Below, piece by piece: positions 1-5,524 of a stretch of 5,524 bases of DNA; the first letter of the stretch is position 1; each line of letters starts with the position of its first letter. The position numbers and the translations under genes are program-made. Under the pieces are notes generated by a model. The model had not been told where the DNA came from. It ran no database searches and worked only from the letters and a program-made list of their open reading frames with translations. The stretch comes from Chitinophagaceae bacterium (GTDB taxonomy: Bacteria > Bacteroidota > Bacteroidia > Chitinophagales > Chitinophagaceae). The stretch covers positions 268-5,791 of the forward strand of contig PLXD01000138.1 of assembly GCA_003151295.1 (NCBI GenBank), given 5' to 3'.

Positions 1-898
1 AGTCACCGCTTTCGTCAGCATCATGCGTGGCTGCAATAACATGTGCTCATTCTGTGTCGTACCCTTTACCCGTGGCCGCGAAAGAAGCCGCGATGCCGAC
101 TCCATTGTAAAAGAATGCCGGGATCTTTACGATAACGGATATAGAGAGGTCACCCTACTCGGCCAAAACGTCGACAGCTATCATTGGACGGCGGATCCTC
201 CGGCTGAAGCCGTCACTTTTGCAAAACTCCTCGAACAGGTGGCCCTGATCTGCCCTTCCCTGCGTGTCCGCTTTTCTACTTCGCATCCCAAGGATATTAC
301 GGATGAGGTGTTGTACACGATAGCCAGGTATGAGAACATTTGCAATTACATACACCTCCCGGTTCAAAGCGGCTCTACCCGGATGCTGCAATTGATGAAC
401 AGGACCTATACCCGGGAATGGTATATAGCCAAAGTGGACCGGATACTTGCCATCATCCCGGATTGCGGTCTTACCTCGGATATTATTGCGGGTTTTTGTA
501 CGGAGACGGAAGACGATCACCGCCTCACCATGAGCCTCATGGAGTACGCCCGCTTCGATTTCGGCTATATGTACATCTATAGCGAAAGACCTGGTACCCT
601 GGCGGCCCGCCGCTACCAGGATGATGTCCCCGCAGCAATAAAAAGACGAAGACTGGATGAGATCATCAAGTTGCAAAATCGACTGTCCAGGTTGAGTAAT
701 TTAAAAGACATCGGTAAGACGTTCAAAATACTCATCGAAGGAGATTCAAAAAAAAGCCCGGATGACTGGAAAGGCCGCACCAGTCATAGTAAAATGGTGG
801 TATTCCCAAAACTGGGAACAGCCCATTGCCCGGGAGACTATGTAGAAGTGCGCATCAAGGATTGCACGGGCGGCACCTTGCTGGGAGAACTAATTTAA
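1..898 (+). CDS. miaB: tRNA-2-methylthio-N6-dimethylallyladenosine synthase MiaB (5' end missing)
   Basis: MiaB is a radical-SAM methylthiotransferase that adds a methylthio group to i6A37 of tRNAs reading UNN codons, in the cytoplasm. The frame is open from base 2 without a start, so this is the C-terminal 298 residues; about 150-180 N-terminal residues, including the UPF0004 domain with its auxiliary Fe-S cysteines, lie upstream. The visible part begins [18 protein letters not shown]. The radical-SAM CxxxCxxC cysteines are encoded at bases 32, 44 and 53, and FTRGRERSR follows, which is the MiaB wording rather than that of RimO or MtaB. The radical-SAM barrel runs to about visible residue 230. 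A TRAM RNA-binding domain fills roughly 236-298, ending GGTLLGELI. The stop codon TAA (896-898) shares its last A with the ATG of the next gene, which points to an operon with translational coupling. Nothing looks broken in the visible part. Confidence 0.95.
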   Translation, partial: VTAFVSIMRGCNNMCSFCVVPFTRGRERSRDADSIVKECRDLYDNGYREVTLLGQNVDSYHWTADPPAEAVTFAKLLEQVALICPSLRVRFSTSHPKDITDEVLYTIARYENICNYIHLPVQSGSTRMLQLMNRTYTREWYIAKVDRILAIIPDCGLTSDIIAGFCTETEDDHRLTMSLMEYARFDFGYMYIYSERPGTLAARRYQDDVPAAIKRRRLDEIIKLQNRLSRLSNLKDIGKTFKILIEGDSKKSPDDWKGRTSHSKMVVFPKLGTAHCPGDYVEVRIKDCTGGTLLGELI

Positions 899-900
899 TG
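883..900 (+). promoter_or_regulatory. Shine-Dalgarno-like GGGAG and TAATG stop/start overlap
   Basis: GGGAG at 883-887 lies 10 bases before ATG 898, and that ATG shares one base with the miaB stop TAA (896-898). The arrangement favours 898 over ATG 904 as the activator start and suggests translational coupling. Bacteroidota rely little on Shine-Dalgarno pairing, and the GGGAG is also MiaB coding sequence, so its role is uncertain. Confidence 0.45.
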
Positions 901-2145
901 ACTATGGAAATTCAATCAATAAAGAATCGTTTTGGGATCATTGGCAATTCACCTGCATTGAATTTCGCGTTGCAGGTGGCAACACAGGTTGCAAATACGG
1001 ATCTGACGGTGTTGATATTCGGCGAAAGCGGTGTGGGTAAAGAGGTCTTCTCGCAGATCATCCATGCCTTATCGGCCCGGAAACACAATCCCTTTATCGC
1101 CGTGAACTGCGGGGCCATTCCGGAAGGTACGATCGATTCGGAATTATTCGGGCATGAGAAAGGGTCTTTCACGGGGGCCGTCGACTTTCGTAAGGGATAT
1201 TTTGAAACCGTAAACGGTGGAACCATCTTCCTGGACGAGATCGGTGAAATGCCACTGGGTACCCAGGCGCGGCTGTTGAGGGTGCTGGAAGCGGGAGAAT
1301 ATATCCGGGTCGGCTCTTCAAAAGTACAGAAAACGGATGTCAGGGTTATCGCGGCTACCAATAAGGATTTGCTGGAGCTTACCGAAAAAGGGAAGTTCAG
1401 GGAAGATCTTTATTACCGGTTGAGTACAGTCCCCATCCGCGTCCCCTCCCTGCGGGATCGCAGAGAAGATATTCCGTTATTGTTCAGGAAGTTTGCCGTG
1501 GACTTTGCGGAACGATATAAGGCGGCACCGGTGCAGTTGGACGACGAGGCGAAAAATCTGTTAATTAATTATCCCTGGCCGGGTAATGTAAGGGAATTGA
1601 AGAATATTGCAGAACAGATATCCGTATTATCGGAAGACAAGCAGATTACAGGAGCCGAACTCAGGAGGTTTGTCCCCGAGACGTCGGGTAACCGGCTACC
1701 TATGCTGGTCTCCAGCAATAGCACGGCTGGAACGGGCGCTCATGAATTCGCCAATGAACGGGATATCCTGTATAAGCTCTTTTTCGACATGAAAAAAGAT
1801 GTTACAGAGTTGAAGAAAATGTTCGTGGAGATACTGCAAAATCCATCCGCCGCTTCTTCGCATTATTCTTCCTTCACCAACGATCTGAAGGAGCTTAAAC
1901 AGTCCGAAGTTTTTCAACCGGCTATCTCTGCCGCGCAGCCGGTGGTGATACATAATAACAGCAGCGAAGATATCCATCACCATGAAGAAGTGGAAGAGTC
2001 GCTCAATATTATGGATAAGGAAAAAGAGCTCATCGTAAAGGCGCTTAAAAAGCATAAAGGCAAGCGAAAGGATGCCGCTTCCGACCTGGGGATCAGTGAA
2101 AGGACCCTCTACCGGAAGCTAAAGGAATATGACATTAGCGAATAG
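898..2145 (+). CDS. Sigma-54-dependent transcriptional activator (AAA+ and Fis-type HTH, no sensor domain)
   Basis: This is a bacterial enhancer-binding protein of 415 residues that uses ATP to open promoters held by sigma-54 RNA polymerase. The AAA+ domain begins almost at the N-terminus. It shows Walker A GESGVGKE (42-49), the sigma-54 contact loop GSFTGA (89-94, usually GAFTGA), Walker B IFLDEIGEM (110-118), AATNKDL (152-158), arginine-finger segment FREDLYYRL (167-175) and sensor II WPGNVREL (227-234). A linker of about 120 residues follows, with a probable amphipathic helix (HEFANERDILYKLFFDMKKD) and a HHHEE patch. The C-terminal Fis-type helix-turn-helix is at about 375-415, with DLGISERTLYRKLKEY. 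No receiver, GAF or PAS domain is present, so activity may depend on amount or a partner. The start at 898 was chosen because it overlaps the miaB stop (TAATG) and GGGAG lies at 883-887; ATG 904 is a real alternative. Homologues sit in this position in many Bacteroidota. The target genes are unknown. Confidence 0.92.
   Translation: MTMEIQSIKNRFGIIGNSPALNFALQVATQVANTDLTVLIFGESGVGKEVFSQIIHALSARKHNPFIAVNCGAIPEGTIDSELFGHEKGSFTGAVDFRKGYFETVNGGTIFLDEIGEMPLGTQARLLRVLEAGEYIRVGSSKVQKTDVRVIAATNKDLLELTEKGKFREDLYYRLSTVPIRVPSLRDRREDIPLLFRKFAVDFAERYKAAPVQLDDEAKNLLINYPWPGNVRELKNIAEQISVLSEDKQITGAELRRFVPETSGNRLPMLVSSNSTAGTGAHEFANERDILYKLFFDMKKDVTELKKMFVEILQNPSAASSHYSSFTNDLKELKQSEVFQPAISAAQPVVIHNNSSEDIHHHEEVEESLNIMDKEKELIVKALKKHKGKRKDAASDLGISERTLYRKLKEYDISE
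941..957 (+). promoter_or_regulatory. Sigma-54 promoter-like -24/-12 sequence inside the activator gene (weak)
   Basis: TTGGCAATTCACCTGCA has the invariant GG and GC at the exact ten-base spacing and agrees with YTGGCACGnnnnTTGCW at 10 of 13 defined positions. It lies 43 bases inside the activator gene and encodes part of the conserved IGNSPAL segment, so protein constraint or chance can explain it. If real, it would drive transcription into lptE and secG and form an autoregulatory loop. Confidence 0.15.
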
Positions 2146-2172
2146 TCCGATTCGAAAAAAACTAAATATAGA

Positions 2173-2748
2173 ATGATGAAAACAAAGCGTTTTATCCGTC
2201 TTCCGGCAGGGAAAGGAAAATTATTCCCTTTTCCGGGCTACATTTTATATTTTGCATGCCTGATTACCATTTCCTCCTGTAAAATCTATTCCTTTAAGGA
2301 TGTTTCCATACCCGAAGCCGTAAAGACGATCCATATCGGCTATATTGAAAACAGGGCCCGGTATGTCAATCCTCAGCTGGCTCCCCAGTTGAATGATGCG
2401 TTAAGGCTGAAGATCAACAACCAGGCCTCGCGCCTGACACAGATTCAGACCGATGACGCTAATTATGATGTCGCGGGTTGGGTATCCGAATACAACGAGA
2501 CCACCTCGGGTGTTTCCAATCAACAGGCGGCAAGTAACCGGCTGAATGTGACGGTGCATATTGTTTTCAAAAACCGCCTGGATCCTACCGGTAAAACGGT
2601 AGCTCCTGCGGATTTCGAAACAGATGTAACCCGTAATTTCGATTTTTCCGCTTCTATAAGCCTGACCGATGCAGAGGTGCAACTTCTGCCGACGATCGTG
2701 AGTAATATGACAGATGAAATTTTTAACAAGCTTTTTTCCAATTGGTAG
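2173..2748 (+). CDS. lptE: LptE-family LPS-assembly outer-membrane lipoprotein
   Basis: LptE is the lipoprotein that plugs and helps assemble the LptD barrel, which delivers lipopolysaccharide to the outer leaflet of the outer membrane. The protein has 191 residues. A basic N-terminus (KTKRFIRLPAGKGK) is followed by a hydrophobic stretch (about 23-34) and a lipobox-like LITISSC whose Cys36 would be lipidated. The mature part starts CKIYSFKDVSIPEAVKTIHI, resembling the C-x-YSF-G-x-SI opening of Bacteroidota LptE proteins, and ends with a helix (TDAEVQLLPTIVSNMTDEIFNKLFSNW region). No acidic surface-export signal follows the Cys, which fits a periplasm-facing lipoprotein. ATG 2176 is an alternative start one codon later. 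The gene lies 27 bases after the activator gene and 11 before the next gene, so it is probably co-transcribed. The family call rests on the N-terminal motif, size, lipobox and position; LptE sequences diverge strongly. Confidence 0.82.
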   Translation: MMKTKRFIRLPAGKGKLFPFPGYILYFACLITISSCKIYSFKDVSIPEAVKTIHIGYIENRARYVNPQLAPQLNDALRLKINNQASRLTQIQTDDANYDVAGWVSEYNETTSGVSNQQAASNRLNVTVHIVFKNRLDPTGKTVAPADFETDVTRNFDFSASISLTDAEVQLLPTIVSNMTDEIFNKLFSNW

Positions 2749-2759
2749 AAATTTGAAAC

Positions 2760-4130
2760 ATGACCCTTCAAATGCAGCACATCATTCGACATCTTTTCCA
2801 GGCCGATTCATTGGATGAAGTACCCCGTGAACGGCTGGAGGATTTGGTTGAACAACATCCTTCCTTCGGTATCGGGCATTACCTGCTCTCGAAGAAACTG
2901 CAGGCTGAAAGCGTGGACCGTTTTTCACAGGAAACGGGAAAAACGAATCTCTATTTTACCAACCCTTATTGGCTTCAATGGTTGCTTGACAATACCGGGG
3001 AGCGGCCAGGGACTCTGCAAAGGGAGAAGGATTCGGCTGCTATCGGTGTGCATGACGATGAGCCCTCCGCTGCTTACAGGGATGAGGCGTTTTCTGAGGG
3101 GGGAGCTACCATAATAGATACGACGTCGGGAGGAATTATCCTGGTAGACACGATCGGCGACTCCATTGTCAAAGAGGATGCATTTCGGGAAGATACATTG
3201 CAGGTAAATACAGAAGATGCAGAAGAACCGGTAAAAGAGAAAGAGGAAGAGAACGAGGCCTCCGGGGTCATTGTGGATGAGGAGGCGCTGTTTTTACGGC
3301 AGGAAGAGCTTCCGCAAGCGGAAGTTCCGCGGGAAGAGACGGGTCATCAAGAAATACCTCAGCAGGAAATTGCTTGGGAAGGGTCTCATCAGAATGAGGT
3401 TCCTATAGATCAGGCTCACCAGGAGGAAGCCCCCGGGGAAGAGATCCCTCATGAGGCGTTTCCCCGGGATGGGCAGCAATGGGAGGAACCCGAACCTGGA
3501 CCTGGATCAGGTGCGGAATTCACGCCCGAGCTCAAACACGAACATGGCCTCGAATCCGGTCTCGAATCTGAACCTGAAACGGTACACGTTCCCGAAGCGA
3601 TATCCGAACCCAAACCGGTACAAGTTATCGAAGCGATACCGGAACCCGAACCGGTATTCTTTACCTGGACGGTATCCGGCACTGAGCCGGAATCTGTTGC
3701 CGAACAAATACCCTCCCCCCCCTCCCCTTCCGATTCCCCCGGGCCTCCTCGTGAGCCGGTCCTCGCCATCGACCCATATCATACGATCGACTATTTCGCT
3801 TCCCAGGGAATCCGTTTCGTCCAGGAAGAAAATCCATCGGACAAACTGGGAAAACAGCTAAAAAGTTTTACCGAATGGCTAAGGGTCATGAAACGACTGC
3901 CGCAAAAACAGGCGGACCCGCTCCCCGACCCTGCTACGGAACACAGGATACTGGCTTTTGCGGCCCATTCCAACGAGACCCGGGAGATCGTTACCGAGAC
4001 GATGGCGGAAGTACTGGCTATGCAGGGCATGTCGGGGAAAGCTGCGGATGTATACCGGAAATTAAGTTTGCTCAATCCCGATAAAAGCGCTTATTTTGCA
4101 ACCAAAATAGAACAATTAAAAGTAAAATAA
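2760..4130 (+). CDS. Conserved hypothetical protein with repetitive acidic Pro/Glu-rich middle and TPR-like C-terminus
   Basis: I do not recognise a named function. The 456-residue product has no signal peptide or membrane segment and is probably cytoplasmic. Three parts are visible. Residues 1-75 look folded, with HIIRHLFQADSLDEV, LEDLVEQHPSFGIGHYLLSKKL and LYFTNPYWLQWLL. Residues of about 80-335 are low-complexity, rich in Glu, Pro and Gln, with degenerate HQ-E-x-P units near 196-235 and 12-residue repeats at 270-317. Residues of about 340-456 look folded again: YHTIDYFASQGIRF, KLGKQLKSFTEWLRVMKRLP, and a terminal helical hairpin (ETMAEVLAMQGMSGKAADVYRKLSLLNPDKSAYFATKI region) that resembles a single tetratricopeptide unit. 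Proteins with similar ends and a variable middle occur between lptE and secG in other Bacteroidota, by my recollection. The stop is one base before secG, so the two are co-transcribed. A role in assembling envelope machinery is only guessed from context. ATG 2772 is an alternative start. Confidence 0.85.
   Translation: MTLQMQHIIRHLFQADSLDEVPRERLEDLVEQHPSFGIGHYLLSKKLQAESVDRFSQETGKTNLYFTNPYWLQWLLDNTGERPGTLQREKDSAAIGVHDDEPSAAYRDEAFSEGGATIIDTTSGGIILVDTIGDSIVKEDAFREDTLQVNTEDAEEPVKEKEEENEASGVIVDEEALFLRQEELPQAEVPREETGHQEIPQQEIAWEGSHQNEVPIDQAHQEEAPGEEIPHEAFPRDGQQWEEPEPGPGSGAEFTPELKHEHGLESGLESEPETVHVPEAISEPKPVQVIEAIPEPEPVFFTWTVSGTEPESVAEQIPSPPSPSDSPGPPREPVLAIDPYHTIDYFASQGIRFVQEENPSDKLGKQLKSFTEWLRVMKRLPQKQADPLPDPATEHRILAFAAHSNETREIVTETMAEVLAMQGMSGKAADVYRKLSLLNPDKSAYFATKIEQLKVK
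3345..3470 (+). repeat. Degenerate 10-14-residue His-Gln-Glu-Pro repeats (in frame)
   Basis: Inside the hypothetical gene, related units start at residues 196 (HQEIP), 210 (HQNEVP), 220 (HQEEAP) and 231 (HEAFP), spaced 14, 10 and 11 residues apart. Each begins with a CAT or CAC codon, usually followed by CAA/CAG and GAA/GAG codons. The units are too degenerate for recent tandem duplication but suggest an older expansion of a disordered linker. Confidence 0.5.
3567..3710 (+). repeat. 36-bp / 12-residue tandem repeat, three copies and a degenerate fourth
   Basis: In frame in the hypothetical gene, the units are SEPETVHVPEAI (residues 270-281), SEPKPVQVIEAI (282-293), PEPEPVFFTWTV (294-305) and a degenerate SGTEPESVAEQI (306-317). 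At DNA level 3593-3620 and 3629-3656 match at 25 of 28 bases with a 36-base offset, and the upstream copy matches more loosely. Two GLES units (263-270) precede the array. Because the unit is a multiple of three, copy-number change would keep the frame. Confidence 0.8.
3711..3731 (-). other. Pyrimidine tract with C8 run; possible G-quadruplex on the minus strand
   Basis: On the + strand 21 bases in a row are pyrimidines, with a run of eight C at 3715-3722 flanked by CCCT and TCCCC. The minus strand therefore carries GGGG, A, eight G, A, GGG, which can be divided into four G-tracts with short loops. It encodes IPSPPSPS in the disordered linker of the hypothetical protein. Folding is not shown by sequence alone. 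Confidence 0.5.
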
Positions 4131-4131
4131 T

Positions 4132-4461
4132 ATGGTGATCCTTTTTGTGATATTGATACTGTTGGCCTGCATTTTCCTGGGTCTGATCATCCTGGTCCAA
4201 AACCCCAAAGGGGGTGGCCTGGCTTCAAATGTAGGTGGTTTTAGCAACCAGATCATGGGCGTAAAGCAGACTACGGATGTGCTCGAAAAAGGAACCTGGG
4301 TGCTGGCCATCTTTGTGGCACTCCTGTCCATATGCTCCGCCGTATTTGTTCCCAGGGCTGGCGGCAATTTCAAAGGTCCGGATTTTAAGGTCAATGCCGG
4401 TTCTAACACAGCTCCTTCCAACCCCTCTTCGCCTGCAACTAATCCGCCTGTCAAGAAATAA
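4132..4461 (+). CDS. secG: Preprotein translocase subunit SecG
   Basis: SecG is the small inner-membrane subunit of the SecYEG channel and assists SecA-driven export of unfolded proteins. The 109-residue product has two membrane segments, about residues 2-22 and 55-73, joined by a loop. The family motif VQNPKGGGLAS (22-32) follows the first segment, and GVKQTTDVLEKGTWVLAI leads into the second. A 35-residue tail rich in Asn, Pro, Ser and Thr, ending PPVKK, follows the second segment and looks disordered; such tails are common in Bacteroidota SecG. The ATG lies one base after the stop of the preceding gene, and the leader is A-rich with no clear Shine-Dalgarno sequence. It is the last gene of the unit, since a hairpin terminator starts 27 bases after the stop. 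In some relatives groES-groEL follow secG; here mltG does. Confidence 0.95.
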   Translation: MVILFVILILLACIFLGLIILVQNPKGGGLASNVGGFSNQIMGVKQTTDVLEKGTWVLAIFVALLSICSAVFVPRAGGNFKGPDFKVNAGSNTAPSNPSSPATNPPVKK

Positions 4462-4488
4462 GCAGATTACACAATAAAATTTATTCGG

Positions 4489-4518
4489 CCCTGCCACTAG
4501 AAATTGGCAGGGTTTTTT
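4489..4518 (+). terminator. Rho-independent terminator after secG
   Basis: CCCTGCCA (4489-4496) pairs perfectly with TGGCAGGG (4505-4512) around an 8-base loop, and six T follow directly (4513-4518), then A and TTT. It lies between the secG stop and mltG and should end the miaB-secG transcript. Confidence 0.9.
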
Positions 4519-4520
4519 AT

Positions 4521-4528
4521 TTACTTTG
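4521..4528 (+). promoter_or_regulatory. Candidate -7 element of a Bacteroidota housekeeping promoter for mltG
   Basis: TTACTTTG differs from the Bacteroidota -7 consensus TAnnTTTG only at the second base. It lies 28 bases before the mltG ATG, which would leave a short A-rich leader. The only nearby -33-like TTG (4504-4506) is inside the terminator stem and at a shorter spacing than usual, so the call is tentative. The terminator just upstream makes some promoter here likely. Confidence 0.4.
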
Positions 4529-4556
4529 GAGCATAATATCCAAGTAAAAAACCAAT

Positions 4557-5524
4557 ATGAAACGTATTTTCCTCTTAGTATTCGCAGCGCTGATCCTTAC
4601 AGCCTCTTTTGACGGATGGCGTTTATTCGGGCCCGCCACGGCTTTCAGCGATGAAAAATATAATCTGTATATCGGCACGGGGATGAATTATGAAGAAGTG
4701 CTGGACCGGCTGGAAAAAGATACGGTATTGGAGAGCCCCTATTTTTTTAAAAGGGTGGCCGGACGCCTCGGTTATCCCCTGAATGTGAAAGCGGGAAAAT
4801 ATGAGATCCGCAGAGGGATGAGCCTGCTGACCATTGTCAGGATGTTGCGCAATGGAAGACAGTTGCCCGTTCACCTGGTCATTACCAAACTGCGGACCCT
4901 GGAAAATCTGGCATCTCTCATCGGCGGGCACTTCGAATGCGATTCCATGTCCACGATTCACTATTTTCAAGACAACGATTCCCTGAAGGAATATGGGTTG
5001 GATTCCAATACCGTCATGACCGCCGTCTTCCCCAATACCTATACCTTTTTCTGGAATACGACGCCGGAGGCTATTTTTAAAAAGATCCATATCGCTTATC
5101 TGCTTTATTGGACGACTGCGAGAAAGGAAGCGGCAAAAGCCAGGGGCCTGAATCCCACCACCGCCTATATCCTGGCATCCATTATCGAGGAGGAAACCAA
5201 TAAACAAACAGACAAGTCCAAAATCGCCAGCGTGTATCTGAACAGGATGGCCAAAGGCATGAAACTCGCAGCCGATCCGACCATTAAATTCGCCCTGCAT
5301 GATTTCGAATTGAAACGGATCTATGATAAATACCTGTCCGTAGAATCTCCCTATAACACCTATCGCTATGCAGGTCTTCCGCCGGGACCTAGCTGTACGC
5401 CTTCCGGGCAGACCCTGGATGCCGTATTGAATTCGCCGCAAACTGACTACCTTTATTTTGTAGCCAAGCCGGATTTTTCGGGCTATTCCAATTTTGCAGC
5501 TACCTACGAAGAGCATCTGCTGAA
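4557..5524 (+). CDS. mltG: Endolytic transglycosylase MltG (3' end missing)
   Basis: MltG is an inner-membrane-anchored lytic transglycosylase that cuts nascent peptidoglycan strands and is thought to set glycan chain length. The frame is open to the window end, giving 322 residues; with a usual length near 340-350, about 20-30 residues are missing. Residues of about 4-18 (FLLVFAALILTASF) form a membrane anchor, followed by GWRLFGPAT. A LysM-like part contains KAGKYEIRRGMSLLTIVRML. The YceG/MltG domain shows FPNTYTF (158-164), ILASIIEEET with the probable catalytic Glu at 211, KIASVYLNRMAKGMKLAADPT (ending near 242) and YNTYRYAGLPPGP (266-278), then YLYFVAKPDFSGYSNFAATY. ATG 4557 was chosen because it places the anchor at the N-terminus and follows an A-rich leader after the terminator and promoter candidate. 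The gene is probably transcribed separately from secG. All expected motifs in the visible part are intact. Confidence 0.94.
   Translation, partial: MKRIFLLVFAALILTASFDGWRLFGPATAFSDEKYNLYIGTGMNYEEVLDRLEKDTVLESPYFFKRVAGRLGYPLNVKAGKYEIRRGMSLLTIVRMLRNGRQLPVHLVITKLRTLENLASLIGGHFECDSMSTIHYFQDNDSLKEYGLDSNTVMTAVFPNTYTFFWNTTPEAIFKKIHIAYLLYWTTARKEAAKARGLNPTTAYILASIIEEETNKQTDKSKIASVYLNRMAKGMKLAADPTIKFALHDFELKRIYDKYLSVESPYNTYRYAGLPPGPSCTPSGQTLDAVLNSPQTDYLYFVAKPDFSGYSNFAATYEEHLL

Noticed and set aside
155..676. Open frame of 173 codons on the minus strand
   Set aside because: It is antisense to the radical-SAM part of miaB and has no recognisable features.
826..897. Extended start of the sigma-54 activator at ATG 826
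   Set aside because: The extra 24 residues overlap the TRAM domain codons of miaB in another frame and resemble no activator N-terminus. The overlap start at 898 fits better.
912..1361. Open frame of 149 codons on the minus strand
   Set aside because: It mirrors the Walker A to Walker B coding region of the sigma-54 activator and shows no domain of its own.
2146..2172. Possible promoter for lptE in the gap after the activator gene
   Set aside because: The 27 bases are A-rich but contain no TAnnTTTG or -24/-12 pattern; read-through from upstream is the simpler reading.
3451..3861. Second + strand frame and minus-strand frames with striking Tyr-Arg-Phe-Gly or Asn-Arg-Tyr repeats across the linker region
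   Set aside because: The repetitive look is the 36-bp repeat read in other frames. The frame from 2760 is the one with conserved-looking ends and tight spacing to its neighbours.
4623..5516. Long open frame of 297 codons on the minus strand
   Set aside because: It lies entirely antisense to mltG, whose + strand translation carries every expected MltG motif. The minus-strand product has no recognisable domain, so it is a shadow frame.
1..5524. Mobile elements, CRISPR arrays, tRNA or rRNA genes, toxin-antitoxin or defence genes
   Set aside because: No transposase, integrase, terminal inverted repeats, spaced direct repeats, cloverleaf or effector genes are visible. All six genes are typical core or core-linked genes.

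Overview
The window reads as ordinary chromosomal DNA from a member of the Bacteroidota, most likely the Chitinophagaceae or a close relative. The evidence is the gene order miaB / sigma-54 activator / lptE / conserved hypothetical / secG, the protein wording of the MiaB, SecG and MltG homologues, A-rich start regions with little Shine-Dalgarno sequence, and a TAnnTTTG-like promoter element. The taxon is inferred from family knowledge, not from a database search.

All six genes lie on the + strand. Five are tightly packed and probably form one transcription unit: the 3' part of miaB (1-898), a sigma-54-dependent activator without a sensor domain (898-2145, overlapping miaB by one base), an LptE-type lipoprotein (2173-2748), a conserved hypothetical protein with a large repetitive acidic, Pro/Glu-rich middle (2760-4130), and secG (4132-4461). 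A strong intrinsic terminator (4489-4518) closes the unit. A new promoter candidate then precedes mltG (4557 to the window end), whose last codons lie outside the window.

Four of the six genes concern making or maintaining the envelope or the translation apparatus: tRNA thiomethylation (MiaB), LPS export to the outer membrane (LptE), protein translocation (SecG) and peptidoglycan chain termination (MltG). The activator may control envelope genes, but its targets cannot be read from this window.

I found no mobile element, CRISPR array, RNA gene, phage gene or evident new defence system. The items most worth a second look are the 12-residue tandem repeats and C8 tract inside the hypothetical gene, that gene's conserved ends around a variable middle, and a -24/-12-like sequence inside the start of the sigma-54 activator gene.
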